NCBI GenBank assembly: GCA_002529645.1
Contig: NAEP01000023.1
Location: 62,001 to 126,000 of the forward strand
Source: Candidatus Lumbricidiphila eiseniae
GTDB taxonomy: Bacteria; Actinomycetota; Actinomycetes; Actinomycetales; Microbacteriaceae
Direction: 5' to 3'
Length of the DNA: 64,000 nt
In this document: piece after piece, positions 25,390-35,468 of the stretch
Position numbering within the stretch: the first letter of the stretch is position 1
Layout: every line of letters starts with the position of its first letter
Translations under genes and position numbers: made by a program
Notes under the pieces: generated by a model
What the model was told of the DNA's origin: nothing
Database searches by the model: none
Seen by the model: only the letters and a program-made list of their open reading frames with translations

Positions 25390-25920
25390 GTGACCGCCCA
25401 GAATTCACCGTTTCGGATCAATATTCACGACCTCACTAACCGGCCCGGTCAGATGCGGGAACACCGCACTATCGCATCCGCGCCGGAACAGTGGGGGGCG
25501 GGGCTCGTCGTCGTGCAGCAGGGAGCCGAGGTTGCCGTGTCGCTGCGCTGCGAGTCGGTGCACGAGGGCATTCTCGTAACAGCGGAACTCGGCACCACAG
25601 CCACGGGGGAGTGTGGCCGGTGTCTCGCCGAGATCACCCTGCCGCTCCGAGTCGAGTTCCAGGAGCTTTTCGCGTATCATTCAGGGGAAGCAGTCGAGTG
25701 TGAGGTTCACGATGATCACGTGGATTGTGAAACTCTCATCCGAGATGCGATCGTGCTGGCACTCCCGTTTCAACCGGTGTGCCAGCCGGATTGTCTAGGT
25801 CTTGACCCCGAGACCGGACAGCGGAGGGAACCTCACCACGTTTCCGCCGTGCAGCACGACCCGCGTTGGGACGCGCTCTCCGGATTCGCGGCTTCCCCCG
25901 ATCAGGAGAAAGAGAGATAG
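25390..25920 (+). CDS. YceD-family (DUF177) protein
   Basis: 176 residues of the DUF177/YceD family, which accompanies rpmF in most bacteria and in plants is linked to 23S rRNA accumulation. Visible features: the acidic strand region with GECGRCLAEITLPL and a second cysteine pair in CQPDCLGLDPETG, giving a probable CxxC...CxxxC zinc-like site. GTG 25390 chosen because the open frame upstream runs into coaD. Three bases separate its stop from the rpmF start, indicating one transcript. Confidence 0.88.
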   Translation: MTAQNSPFRINIHDLTNRPGQMREHRTIASAPEQWGAGLVVVQQGAEVAVSLRCESVHEGILVTAELGTTATGECGRCLAEITLPLRVEFQELFAYHSGEAVECEVHDDHVDCETLIRDAIVLALPFQPVCQPDCLGLDPETGQRREPHHVSAVQHDPRWDALSGFAASPDQEKER

Positions 25921-25922
25921 TC

Positions 25923-26126
25923 ATGGCTGTTCCCAAGAGGAAGAAGTCGCGTTCACGCACACACGCTCGCCGTTCGCAGTGGAAGGCCGAAGTACCCACG
26001 CTCGTCAAGACGGTTGAGAACGGGCGCGTCACCTACAGCGTTCCGCACCGGGCAAGGGTCGTGGAGGATTCCGCCGGCACCCCCATGTTCCTTGAATACA
26101 AGGGTCGAATGGTTGCCGACATTTAG
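25923..26126 (+). CDS. rpmF: 50S ribosomal protein L32
   Basis: 67 residues beginning MAVPKRKKSRSRTHARRSQW, diagnostic of bacterial L32. No zinc-binding cysteine motif is present, so this is the Cys-minus form. Component of the large ribosomal subunit near the peptidyl-transferase region. GAGAAAGAGAG precedes ATG 25923. Operon yceD-rpmF-rnc-mutM. Confidence 0.96.
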   Translation: MAVPKRKKSRSRTHARRSQWKAEVPTLVKTVENGRVTYSVPHRARVVEDSAGTPMFLEYKGRMVADI

Positions 26127-26160
26127 TCGGAGCTATCGGAACTCTCGGGGCTAGTCCACT

Positions 26161-26892
26161 GTGACTCGATTCGCACAGGGGAGGCAGGAAGAGCCGCCTC
26201 TGTCCGCACTGATAGAAACCCTGCGGGTGCCGCTGTCGCCCCCGTCGTTGCGGCTCGCGCTGACACACCGCTCGTTCGCCTACGAGAACGGTGGCCTGCC
26301 CACAAACGAGCGCCTGGAGTTTCTCGGCGACTCGATTCTGGGGCAGGCGATCACCGTCAAGCTGTTTCGTGACCATCCGGAACTGGCCGAGGGGGATCTC
26401 GCGAAGCGCCGATCGAGCCTCGTGTCGAGCGCCGCGCTCGCGGAGGCAGCGCGGGCTATCCAGCTCGGACAGTACATTCGGCTGGGTCGTGGCGAATCCC
26501 TCACCGGCGGTGCTGACAAACCCTCGATTCTCGCCGACACGCTCGAGGCGATCATTGGTGCCACTTTCATAGACTGTGGGCCAGATATCGCGACAGCCCT
26601 TGTGCTGCGTCTGTTGGCACCCCTCATGGAAGACGATACTCGCTTCGGTGTGGCCATGGATCCGAAGACGAGCCTGCAGGAGATGGCCGCAAAAATCGGG
26701 GCACACCCGCCGGCGTACACCATCACCGCGAGCGGCCCGGACCACAACAAAAGGTTCGTGGCAACGGTAACCGTGGGTGAGCACGTGACCGCCACGGGTG
26801 AGGGAGTAAGCAAGAAGCAAGCGGAGATGGCGGCGGCGCTTGCGGCGTGGACTCAATTGAGCCCACAGGGTTCACAGTGCGAGCGGCGTTAG
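26161..26892 (+). CDS. rnc: Ribonuclease III
   Basis: 243 residues. The RNase III signature NERLEFLGDSILGQAI is near residue 48 and carries the catalytic Glu/Asp; the second acidic site is in DTLEAIIGATF near 130. The C-terminal double-stranded RNA-binding domain covers about residues 160-235 (DPKTSLQEMA, then GVSKKQAEMAAALAA). Cleaves double-stranded RNA such as rRNA precursors. GTG 26161 start; TAG overlaps the mutM start by one base. Confidence 0.95.
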   Translation: MTRFAQGRQEEPPLSALIETLRVPLSPPSLRLALTHRSFAYENGGLPTNERLEFLGDSILGQAITVKLFRDHPELAEGDLAKRRSSLVSSAALAEAARAIQLGQYIRLGRGESLTGGADKPSILADTLEAIIGATFIDCGPDIATALVLRLLAPLMEDDTRFGVAMDPKTSLQEMAAKIGAHPPAYTITASGPDHNKRFVATVTVGEHVTATGEGVSKKQAEMAAALAAWTQLSPQGSQCERR

Positions 26893-27794
26893 TGCCAGAG
26901 CTCCCCGAGGTTGAGGTGGTGCGACGCGGCCTCGCGCCCGCAGTGACCGGATCGCTCGTGACGAGCGTGGAGGTGCGGGATGTCCGGGCGCTCACACGCC
27001 ACAGTGCCGCCCTCGGCGACTTCGAACGGCTGCTGATGGGAGCTCGGATCGCGGCCGCTGTGCGGCGCGGAAAATTCCTCTGGTTCCCGCTCAGCGGCAC
27101 CGACACTGCTCTGCTTAGCCACCTGGGCATGAGCGGGCAGCTGCTACTGCGCCGCATCGACAGCGCCGAAGAAAACCGGCACACCCGGGTGCGGTTGGGG
27201 ATAGAGCATCCCGAGCACGGTGAGTTTCGGGTGGACTTCGTTGACCAGCGCACGTTCGGCTCGCTCGCCATCGACCGTATGATCGAGGTCGATGCCACGG
27301 CCGGATACTCCTCCGATGTAACAGGGCAGTGGGCACGGTCGATCCCGCATCAGGTTGCCCACATTGCCCGCGACCCGCTTGATCCGGCCTTTGATGAGAA
27401 GGGATGGCTGCGCGCGCTCGCGCGCCGAACATCCGGGATTAAAACCGTCCTGCTCGACCAAACTCTGCTCAGCGGCATCGGCAATATCTACGCCGACGAG
27501 GCTCTCTGGGCGGTCGGTATGGCCGGAACCCGGCCAGCGGCCTCACTCAGCCGTGGTGTGGCGAGCAACCTGCTCGCAGCGGTGCGGATCGTGTTCGAGA
27601 AGGCGCTCGCCGAGGGCGGCACGAGTTTTGACGCTCAGTACGTTAACGTCAACGGGCAGGCCGGGTACTTCGCGCACTCACTCAGCGTGTACGGACGCAC
27701 CGGAGAACCGTGCCCGCGGTGCGCGACACCGATCGTGCGTGAACCGTTTGCAAATCGCTCCTCCCATCGGTGCCCGCGGTGCCAGCGGCGGTAG
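26892..27794 (+). CDS. mutM: Formamidopyrimidine-DNA glycosylase
   Basis: 300 residues. After the initiator the protein begins PELPEVEVVRRGL, giving the catalytic Pro2 and Glu3; the conserved Lys region is in RRGKFLWF (about 58). The H2TH region (LSGIGNIYADEALW) and the C-terminal zinc finger CPRC-x-CPRC are intact. Removes 8-oxoguanine and FapyG and cleaves the strand. GTG 26892 overlaps the rnc stop. Confidence 0.95.
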   Translation: MPELPEVEVVRRGLAPAVTGSLVTSVEVRDVRALTRHSAALGDFERLLMGARIAAAVRRGKFLWFPLSGTDTALLSHLGMSGQLLLRRIDSAEENRHTRVRLGIEHPEHGEFRVDFVDQRTFGSLAIDRMIEVDATAGYSSDVTGQWARSIPHQVAHIARDPLDPAFDEKGWLRALARRTSGIKTVLLDQTLLSGIGNIYADEALWAVGMAGTRPAASLSRGVASNLLAAVRIVFEKALAEGGTSFDAQYVNVNGQAGYFAHSLSVYGRTGEPCPRCATPIVREPFANRSSHRCPRCQRR

Positions 27795-27894
27795 CGATTC
27801 TTTCGAGTCGATTCCTCGACTACCGTTATACGTTGGCGTTCGCCACCTGCTAGATCAGGAACACTCACGGGATAACTACCGGACAAGGAGGGTC

Positions 27895-30800
27895 GTGTAC
27901 CTCAAAACGTTGACGCTGAAGGGTTTTAAGTCGTTTGCGCAACCCACGACTTTTGCCTTCGAACCCGGCGTTACCTGCGTTGTCGGACCGAACGGTTCTG
28001 GCAAATCGAATGTTGTTGACGCTCTCGCGTGGGTCATGGGGGAGCAGGGGGCGAAGACGCTGCGCGGGGGCAAGATGGAGGATGTGATCTTCGCGGGCAC
28101 CGCAACCCGCGGACCGCTGGGTCGTGCCGAGGTGAGTCTCACCATCGACAACTCCGACGGTGCGCTTCCTATCGACTACACCGAAGTGACCATTACGCGC
28201 ACCCTGTTTCGAAACGGTGCCAGTGAGTACGCAATAAACGGCGAAGGATGCCGCCTGCTGGACGTGCAGGAACTGCTCAGCGATTCCGGCCTCGGTCGTG
28301 AAATGCACGTCATCGTTGGACAGGGTCAGCTCGATCAGCTGCTGCGAGCCTCACCCGAGGAACGCCGTGGTTTCATTGAAGAAGCCGCGGGTATTCTCAA
28401 GCACCGCCGTCGCAAAGAGAAGACCCTGCGTAAGCTCGACGCGATGCAGGCAAACCTCACGCGGGTTTCTGATCTGGCCGGTGAACTACGGCGGCAGTTG
28501 AAACCGCTCGGCCGACAGGCGGAGGTAGCGCGCGAGGCTGCGACCGTGGCATCCGTGGTTCGGGACGCGCGTGCGCGCCTGCTCGCCGACGAGATCCTCG
28601 AGCTGCGTCGCTCACTCGACACATCAACCGAGTCCGAGCAGGAGCGGCACGCCGAGCGGCTCGTTCTGCAGGATCGACTTGACCGGTTCAAGGCCACACT
28701 CGCAACCCTTGAACAGGCACACGGGAACGAGGAGATTGACCGGGCACGGGCGACCGCGTTCGGATTGGAACAGGCGCAGTCAAAGCTTCGTGCCCTCGAC
28801 AACCTGGTACGCCAGCGCATCGACCTGCTCACCAGTTCGACCGGGGAGATGGATGTCACACCGAGTGTCACCCGTGAGCTCATCGATTCGGCAGTTACCG
28901 GGCTTGACGAGCTGCGAGAGGTCATCACGGCGAGCGAGGATACCCACCATCACGCGACCCTTGCGGCCACCGCCGCCCGTGTTGAGTTGGACCGGGTGGA
29001 CGAGAACATCGCCCAGCAGGCTGCCCTTGTCACCGCATATGACCTCCAGATTTCGCAACTAGTCGGTCAGGCCGACTCCGCCGCATCAAAGGTTGCTGCG
29101 GTCCGAGGGGAAGCTGCCCGCTACGAAGCCGCTCTCGTTGCGGCGTCGGCCCGCGCCGCGACGGCAGCCACCGCACTCGCGGAGGCGGAAGCAGCGTCCA
29201 GTTCCGATGAAGGTCGCAATACCGATCTCGCTGCACACTATGACACCGCGCAGGCCCGGGTTGTGGCGCTCGAAGCCGACACGGAACTACTGCGAGAGGC
29301 ACTGCACGCTCGGGAGCGGGAACAGGGTGCCGTGCAGGCTCGCGTGCAGGCGCTCTCGCTTGCCCTCGACCAGAAGGATGGCTCTGCCGCGCTCGTGGCC
29401 GACCGGCTTGCCGGTGTTTGGGGCCTGCTCGCCGAGGTTCTTCACGTAGAGCCGGGGTATGAGGTCGCGGTGGCGGCTGCCCTTGGCTCGCTCAGCGACG
29501 CCGTTGTTGTCGATCATCGGGATGCCGCGTTTCGCGCCCTGGCGCACGCGGCATCGGGGGAGCTCGGGCGGTTGGCCCTCGTGCTCGCCGAGGAAGACGC
29601 CCCCCGGTCTGCGGCACCGCAACTGCCCGGACTCGTCGCGGCATCCAGTGTGATAACGGCTCCGCCCGGCGTGCGGGCGCTGCTCGATGAGGTGTACATT
29701 GCCGACGATATCGCGGTGGCACAGAGCGGGGTCGACACGAACAAACCGATCACGATTGTGACCAAGGATGGCACGGTGGTGGGCCGATACGTGGTGCGTG
29801 GCGGATCGGGCAGAAAGCAGAGCCGGATCGAACTCACGGCAGAGCATGATCGTGCAGCAGCCCGCCTCACCGAGCTTCGAACGGAGATCGAACGGGAACA
29901 AGCCGCTCTCGCGACGCAGCGCGAGGTGCTTTCTGAGGCGAAACAGGTCGCAGCTCAGGCGCTCACCGCGCTGCGGGAGTTTGACGCCCAGCTCGCGCAG
30001 CGGACCGAGCGGCTGAATCGTGCGCGCGTGCAGGTGGAGGCTACCGAGGCCGAGTTGGAACGGTGGCGACAGGCGGTGTCGGCAGCAGAGATCGCGATGG
30101 CCGACGCGGAACAACTCGTGCAAGAGGCAACGCTCGTCCTGGAAACCGCGCGTGCCGTGCCGCGTCCGGTTCTTGATACCGCAGCACGTGACACGGCCCT
30201 TGTGGCACTGGATGCCGCCCGCGAGGCGGAGGTCGATGCCAAACTTCGAGCCGAGACCGCGAAAGAGCGCCTGCGGGCGGAGGAACGGCGCATCCAGACC
30301 ATGGAATCACAGTACGAGAATGAACGGCGGGCTGCTGAGGAGGCGGCGCGGCGCGCTGTTATTCGCCGCCATCAGCGGGAGGCTGCTGAGCGGGTAGCTC
30401 GGTCGGTGCCCACGGCGCTCGCAGCGGTGGCGGAGTCGGTGGCCGCAGCACGGGCAGAGCTTGCACGCGCCGAGCAGGAGCGGGTCGGTTGGAACGACGA
30501 ACTCCAAGCACTGCGGCGGGAGGAGGCTGCGGTGCGGGAACGGTTGCAGTCGGTCACCGAAAACCTGCACGGGCTGGAACTGCGCATTCACGAGCGGAAG
30601 CTTCAGCTGGGTGCGCTCCTCGAGCGGGCGGAGTCGGATGTTAATGTGAGCGAAGCCGTGCTTATTGCTGAGTATGGACCCGATCAGCCGGTGCCTGCTG
30701 ACACCGCGGAGGGGCAGGCGTATCCCTATGACCGGGATGAGCAGAAGCGCCGTCTTGCCGCGGCCGAACGAAACCTCGCCCTGTTGGGGCGGGTGAACCC

Positions 30801-31395
30801 GCTTGCGCTGGAGGAGTTTGCTGCGCTGGAGCAGCGCCACCAGTTTCTTACCGACCAGCTCACTGACCTTGCCAATACTCGGAAGGACCTTCTCACGATT
30901 ATTGCGGACATTGACGGGCGGATGGAATCGATTTTCACCTCCGCCTTCGAAGACACGCAGGCTGCGTTCGGGCAGGTATTTCCGATCCTGTTTCCGGGTG
31001 GGAACGGCAGCATTACGCTGACCGATCCCGACAACATGCTCCTCACGGGTATCGAGGTGAGCGTGAAGCCCGCGGGTAAGAAGATTGAGCGACTCTCTCT
31101 GCTTTCCGGTGGTGAACGCTCGCTCGCTGCTGTTGCGCTGTTGCTCGCCATTTTCACCGCCCGGCCTTCACCGTTCTACGTGCTCGACGAGGTTGAGGCG
31201 GCGCTGGATGACGCGAACCTCGGCCGGTTGCTCACGGCATTCGATGGTCTGCGGGCCTCCAGTCAGCTCATCGTCATTACTCACCAGAAGCGAACAATGG
31301 AGATTGCCGACGCCCTCTACGGGGTTACCATGCGGAAAGACGGCGTGTCGGCGGTTGTCGGGCAGCGCGTGCGAGAAGAGCGGGAGCCCGAGTAG
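27895..31395 (+). CDS. smc: Chromosome segregation/condensin protein SMC
   Basis: 1166 residues. N-terminal ATPase half: LKGFKSFAQPTTFAFEPGVT and Walker A GPNGSGKSNVVDAL near residue 32. Two long coiled-coil arms flank a hinge (about residues 500-620, VAVAAALGSLSDAVVVD). C-terminal half: signature LLSGGERSLAAVALL near 1065 and Walker B FYVLDEVEAALDD. Organises the chromosome with ScpAB. AGGAGG lies just before GTG 27895. Convergent with ftsY, 41 bp apart. Confidence 0.96.
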   Translation: MYLKTLTLKGFKSFAQPTTFAFEPGVTCVVGPNGSGKSNVVDALAWVMGEQGAKTLRGGKMEDVIFAGTATRGPLGRAEVSLTIDNSDGALPIDYTEVTITRTLFRNGASEYAINGEGCRLLDVQELLSDSGLGREMHVIVGQGQLDQLLRASPEERRGFIEEAAGILKHRRRKEKTLRKLDAMQANLTRVSDLAGELRRQLKPLGRQAEVAREAATVASVVRDARARLLADEILELRRSLDTSTESEQERHAERLVLQDRLDRFKATLATLEQAHGNEEIDRARATAFGLEQAQSKLRALDNLVRQRIDLLTSSTGEMDVTPSVTRELIDSAVTGLDELREVITASEDTHHHATLAATAARVELDRVDENIAQQAALVTAYDLQISQLVGQADSAASKVAAVRGEAARYEAALVAASARAATAATALAEAEAASSSDEGRNTDLAAHYDTAQARVVALEADTELLREALHAREREQGAVQARVQALSLALDQKDGSAALVADRLAGVWGLLAEVLHVEPGYEVAVAAALGSLSDAVVVDHRDAAFRALAHAASGELGRLALVLAEEDAPRSAAPQLPGLVAASSVITAPPGVRALLDEVYIADDIAVAQSGVDTNKPITIVTKDGTVVGRYVVRGGSGRKQSRIELTAEHDRAAARLTELRTEIEREQAALATQREVLSEAKQVAAQALTALREFDAQLAQRTERLNRARVQVEATEAELERWRQAVSAAEIAMADAEQLVQEATLVLETARAVPRPVLDTAARDTALVALDAAREAEVDAKLRAETAKERLRAEERRIQTMESQYENERRAAEEAARRAVIRRHQREAAERVARSVPTALAAVAESVAAARAELARAEQERVGWNDELQALRREEAAVRERLQSVTENLHGLELRIHERKLQLGALLERAESDVNVSEAVLIAEYGPDQPVPADTAEGQAYPYDRDEQKRRLAAAERNLALLGRVNPLALEEFAALEQRHQFLTDQLTDLANTRKDLLTIIADIDGRMESIFTSAFEDTQAAFGQVFPILFPGGNGSITLTDPDNMLLTGIEVSVKPAGKKIERLSLLSGGERSLAAVALLLAIFTARPSPFYVLDEVEAALDDANLGRLLTAFDGLRASSQLIVITHQKRTMEIADALYGVTMRKDGVSAVVGQRVREEREPE

Positions 31396-31436
31396 TGCCC
31401 GGTCAGGTTCCGTGTCGAGTGCCGGTTACTGACCTG

Positions 31437-32309
31437 TTAGCCCACCAACTGCTGCACGAACACGTGCGGGGTGAAGCCCGTCAGATCTTCGATCTTCTCT
31501 CCCTGTCCAATGAGTTTGATCGGGACACCGGTTTTCTCCTGCACGGCAAGCACAAAGCCGCCCTTGGCGGAGCCATCCAGTTTCGTGAGCACCAACCCGG
31601 TGACACCGCCGTGTTCGATAAACGCTTCGGCCTGTGACAGACCGTTTTGCCCGGTTGTTGCATCAAGAACGAGCAGAATTTCGCTGATCGGGGCAAGTTT
31701 TTCGATGACCCGTTTGATCTTGCTGAGCTCGTCCATCAGTCCCCCTTTCGTGTGTAGGCGACCGGCGGTGTCGATGAGAGCGATCTCGATACCCTCGCGC
31801 TGCGCGCGCTCCACCGTTTGAAAGGCGACGGATGCCGGGTCTTGCCGATCTCGGTCGGGGCGCACCAGGGCGACGCCTGCGCGCTCGGCCCACGTTGCAA
31901 GCTGCTCGACCGCTGCCGCACGGAAGGTGTCTGCAGCACCGACCACGACACTCCGGTTGTACGTGCGGAGGAACCGCGCGAACTTGCCGATCGTCGTCGT
32001 CTTGCCGACACCGTTTACCCCGACAACGAGTACAACTGCGGGGCGTTCGGTGAGGCGCAGTGTGGGGTCGTACCGTGTGAACCGTTCTTCAAGGTGCTCA
32101 CGCAACATTCGCTGCACATCACGCGGGTCGGTCGTTCGGTACCGTTCTACCTCCGCTCGCAGGTGGGCCACCGTGTCCTCGGTTACATCCGGCCCAAAGT
32201 CTGCACGGATGAGCGTTTCCTCAAGGTTTTCCCAGGTGTTTGCATCGATCACACCGGCACTAAAAACGCTGCGCAGTGCCGATCCCAGTGACCACAAACG
32301 TTCTACCAT
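31437..32309 (-). CDS. ftsY: Signal recognition particle receptor FtsY
   Basis: 290 residues: the short form with N and G domains only, without the acidic A domain. G motifs: VGVNGVGKTTTIGKFA (P-loop) near residue 95, DTFRAAAVEQL, DTAGRLHTKGGLM, and TKLDGSAKGG. Docks ribosome-SRP complexes at the membrane. ATG 32309 is chosen because GGGTGGA precedes it; ATG 32327 is an alternative. Opposite strand to ffh and smc, an arrangement found in related actinobacteria. Confidence 0.94.
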   Translation of the reverse strand: MVERLWSLGSALRSVFSAGVIDANTWENLEETLIRADFGPDVTEDTVAHLRAEVERYRTTDPRDVQRMLREHLEERFTRYDPTLRLTERPAVVLVVGVNGVGKTTTIGKFARFLRTYNRSVVVGAADTFRAAAVEQLATWAERAGVALVRPDRDRQDPASVAFQTVERAQREGIEIALIDTAGRLHTKGGLMDELSKIKRVIEKLAPISEILLVLDATTGQNGLSQAEAFIEHGGVTGLVLTKLDGSAKGGFVLAVQEKTGVPIKLIGQGEKIEDLTGFTPHVFVQQLVG

Positions 32310-32384
32310 GGGTTCCACCCTAACCATCGAACTGAACTCGCGCCGCCGCCAGCAGTGCGTCGCGACGTTTAGACTGGTGTCACC

Positions 32385-33950
32385 ATGGCTACCTTCGGAA
32401 ACCTGTCAGACCGACTCGCTGAGACATTCAAAAATCTCCGCACCAAAGGGAAACTGTCGGCGTCGGATGTTGACGGAACCGTGCGCGAGATTCGTCGTGC
32501 TCTGCTCGATGCGGACGTCGCGTTTGATGTGGTCAAAGACTTTACCGCTCACGTGCGAGAGCGAGCTCTTGGGGACGAAGTGAACCAGGCGCTCAATCCC
32601 GCACAGCAGGTTGTCCAGATCGTTAACGACGAACTCATTCGCATTCTGGGCGGTCAGCAGCGCCGGTTGCAGTTTGCGAAGAAACCACCGACCGTCATTA
32701 TGCTCGCGGGTCTGCAGGGGGCAGGAAAGACGACGCTCGCCGGGAAGCTTGCAAAATGGCTCGTGAAAGAGGGGCACACCCCTCTGCTCGTCGCCTGTGA
32801 CCTGCAGCGCCCCAACGCGGTCACCCAGCTGCAGCTTGTTGGTGAGCGCGCCGGGGTTCCGGTTTACGCACCCGAACCCGGCAATGGCGTTGGTGATCCG
32901 GTGAAGGTGGCCAAGGCCGCCGTGAAGCAGGCCGAGCGCGCGCAGCACGATGTCGTTGTCATTGACACGGCTGGTCGCCTCGGTGTGGATGCTGATCTCA
33001 TGAGGCAGGCGTCAAAGATCCGCGCGGCTACCGAGCCCGATGAGGTGTTGTTCGTCATTGACGCGATGATCGGTCAGGACGCTGTGACGACGGCGAAGGC
33101 GTTCCAAGACGGGGTTGGGTTTACCGGGGTCGTGCTCACGAAGCTTGACGGTGACGCCCGCGGTGGTGCGGCACTGAGCGTGGCATCCGTTACCGGTCAG
33201 CCGATTATTTTTGCGTCAACGGGTGAAAACCTTGAGGACTTTGAACCGTTTCATCCCGACCGGATGGCGAGTCGCATCCTTGATCTCGGCGACATCCTCA
33301 CTCTCATTGAGCAGGCGCAAGGGGCCTTTGACGAAGAGGAAGCGCTCAAGGTCGCCGAAAAATTTGCGACAGAGCAGTTCACTCTTGACGATTTCCTCGG
33401 CCAGATGCAGCAGTTGCGCGGTAGGGGGTCACTCACCAAAATGCTTGGGATGCTTCCCGGTGCGGGTGCGATGAAGCAGCGGCTTGAGCAGTTTGATGAG
33501 CGTGAGATCGTTCGCACGGAGGCCATTATTCAGTCGATGACCCCCGCCGAGCGGCGCAATACCAAGCTGCTCAATGGCTCGCGCCGGCTGCGGATAGCGC
33601 GCGGTTCCGGGATGAGTGTCACCGACGTTAACCAGCTGGTACAGCGGTTCGAACAGGCAGCAAAGATGATGAAAACTGTTGCTCGGGGCGGGATGCCGCA
33701 GATCCCGGGAATGGGTCCGGTGCCCGGCGCTGGATTCGGTGGCGGTGCTGCTTCGGCGCGTAAGGCGGCTGCGAAGAAGAGTGGGGGTTCACGCTCGGGC
33801 AACCCCGCGAAGCGGGCCGCTGAGAACGCGGCGATTGCCGCGGGGGAATCATTGTCCCCCGGCGCACCGACCGGTGCTGGTGGTTCCGGCGTTGGCTTTG
33901 GTCTCGGGGGTGGCGGTGTGCGCGGTGGTGGCTCTCTCCCCGTGCCGTGA
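32385..33950 (+). CDS. ffh: Signal recognition particle protein Ffh
   Basis: 521 residues. NG GTPase domain: AGLQGAGKTTLAGKLA (P-loop near residue 108), DLQRPNAVTQL, DTAGRLGVD, TKLDGDARGG. The M domain from about 300 contains the finger loop and Met-rich helices (LTKMLGMLPGAGAMK; GSGMSVTDVNQLV). The C-terminus ends in a Gly-rich tail (GGAASARKAAAKK, then GVGFGLGGGGVRGGG), unusually long. Binds 4.5S RNA and signal peptides. Confidence 0.96.
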   Translation: MATFGNLSDRLAETFKNLRTKGKLSASDVDGTVREIRRALLDADVAFDVVKDFTAHVRERALGDEVNQALNPAQQVVQIVNDELIRILGGQQRRLQFAKKPPTVIMLAGLQGAGKTTLAGKLAKWLVKEGHTPLLVACDLQRPNAVTQLQLVGERAGVPVYAPEPGNGVGDPVKVAKAAVKQAERAQHDVVVIDTAGRLGVDADLMRQASKIRAATEPDEVLFVIDAMIGQDAVTTAKAFQDGVGFTGVVLTKLDGDARGGAALSVASVTGQPIIFASTGENLEDFEPFHPDRMASRILDLGDILTLIEQAQGAFDEEEALKVAEKFATEQFTLDDFLGQMQQLRGRGSLTKMLGMLPGAGAMKQRLEQFDEREIVRTEAIIQSMTPAERRNTKLLNGSRRLRIARGSGMSVTDVNQLVQRFEQAAKMMKTVARGGMPQIPGMGPVPGAGFGGGAASARKAAAKKSGGSRSGNPAKRAAENAAIAAGESLSPGAPTGAGGSGVGFGLGGGGVRGGGSLPVP

Positions 33951-33952
33951 AC

Positions 33953-33972
33953 CTCACCGGGTGCCGGGTGAG
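33953..33972. terminator. Short hairpin after ffh
   Basis: CTCACCGG (33953-33960) pairs with CCGGGTGAG (33964-33972) with one bulge and a GTG loop, three bases after the ffh stop. No T-tract; weak support. Confidence 0.35.
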
Positions 33973-34041
33973 TCGGCTCCGCCTCCGCTCGTCCCGCTCG
34001 AATTCATCGCTGTCGAAATCTGCTGCCCGCTCGGAACACGT

Positions 34042-35208
34042 TCACGGCTGCCGCGCTGTGTTCATAACGGGATGCTGGGTGCTGACAAGCTCCCGGGCGA
34101 GGTGGGCCACCACGGCCCGCAGGTCTCCGTCGGCGGCGGTAGCGATGGCGACCTGTCGCTGGTAGCTGGCACCGTGGGCCACAGTGGCCCGAATCGCGTG
34201 CAGCTCGGCGAGGCATCCCAGTCGTTCCGCGGTCGGGGCGAGGGTGTCAACAAGTTCGTCAAGTTCGTCACGCACGGGGCGTTGGGTGCCCGTGGCATCG
34301 GTGATGACGAGGGCTTCCAACCCGTAGCGTGCCGCCCGCCATTTGTTTTCGCGTGCGTACCACGGTGGCAACACCGTGAGTTTTTCGCCGTGGTCGAGTC
34401 GGGTGCTCAACCACTCGACAAGACACTGGACCAGTGCCCCAATGGCGGCGATTTCAGCAGCGGTCGAGACGCCATCGAACGCTCGCACTTCGATCGTGCC
34501 CCAGCGCGGCGAGGGTCGGATGTCCCATCGCACCTCCGAGTAGTCGTTGACCACTCCCGTGCGCACCAGGTCATCAACGTAGTTCTCGTAGGCAGCCCAA
34601 TCGGGGAACGAATACGGTAGCCCCGCGGTCGGTAGTTGTTGAAACATGAGAGATCGATTTGAGGCATATCCGGTCTCCACTCCGGCCCAGAATGGACTGG
34701 AGGCAGACAGCGCCTGCATGTGGGGAAGATAGGTGAGGAGCGCGTCGAGCAGCGGCAACGTTTTTTGGACATCCTCAATGCCGATATGAACATGCACCCC
34801 CCAGATCATCATGTTCTGCCCCCACCACCGGGTGCGTTCAATGAGCCTGTGGTAGCGCGGTTTGTCACCCAGTTTCTGGTCATACCACTGGCTGAACGGG
34901 TGAGACCCGCTGCAGATGAGATCGTACTCACCGAGGTTGTCCACGACCCGTCGCACGTTTCCGAGGTGACCGACGAGGTCGGTCACGGCTCCCGCCACAG
35001 TTTTGTGGATGTCGCTCACGAGTTCGACGGTATTCGTAAACAGTTCGCCGGTAATGAAGGGATGCGTCCCACTCGGGTGTGCGGCATTGAGCGTGTCGAG
35101 CACCTGATCACCGACGCCCGCCAACTCGCCCGTGGTTCGGTCAACGATTGCGATTTCCCACTCAATGCCGATGGTTGATCGAGCGGAGTGGGCAAACTCG
35201 ATGGGCAC
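34042..35208 (-). CDS. Carboxylate-amine ligase, YbdK/EgtA-type glutamate-cysteine ligase family
   Basis: 388 residues from GTG 35208, the usual family length. GIEWEIAIVD near residue 14 is the acidic metal-binding strand; SGSHPFSQWYDQKL, GVHVHIGIED and the arginine-containing EVRWDIRPSPRWGTIEVRAFD region are characteristic of YbdK-type GCS2 enzymes. It forms a gamma-glutamyl or other carboxylate-amine bond using ATP; the exact product is unsettled in this subfamily. In-frame starts up to 35289 exist but add a non-family tail. Convergent with ffh. Confidence 0.85.
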   Translation of the reverse strand: MPIEFAHSARSTIGIEWEIAIVDRTTGELAGVGDQVLDTLNAAHPSGTHPFITGELFTNTVELVSDIHKTVAGAVTDLVGHLGNVRRVVDNLGEYDLICSGSHPFSQWYDQKLGDKPRYHRLIERTRWWGQNMMIWGVHVHIGIEDVQKTLPLLDALLTYLPHMQALSASSPFWAGVETGYASNRSLMFQQLPTAGLPYSFPDWAAYENYVDDLVRTGVVNDYSEVRWDIRPSPRWGTIEVRAFDGVSTAAEIAAIGALVQCLVEWLSTRLDHGEKLTVLPPWYARENKWRAARYGLEALVITDATGTQRPVRDELDELVDTLAPTAERLGCLAELHAIRATVAHGASYQRQVAIATAADGDLRAVVAHLARELVSTQHPVMNTARQP

Positions 35209-35468
35209 CGGGCTATTTTGCCACGGGGTGGAGTGGGGATACCGCATATCAGCACAACGGATACCAGCAGTGGGCTGCGAGCCGGTCACTGTCGGTGTCT
35301 GCGCACCCGTGCAGTTGGAGCATCCCGTGTTATCTGCAAGAATGAGTCTTCGAGTTCTGCAGCGCCCGACCCTCTATCCGGCAGGCAGAACCCCATCGAG
35401 CTTCCGCCTGGTGTGCGCCCCACGCCCTCGGCTGTCAGTTCACACTTCACAACACCTTCAGGAGAATT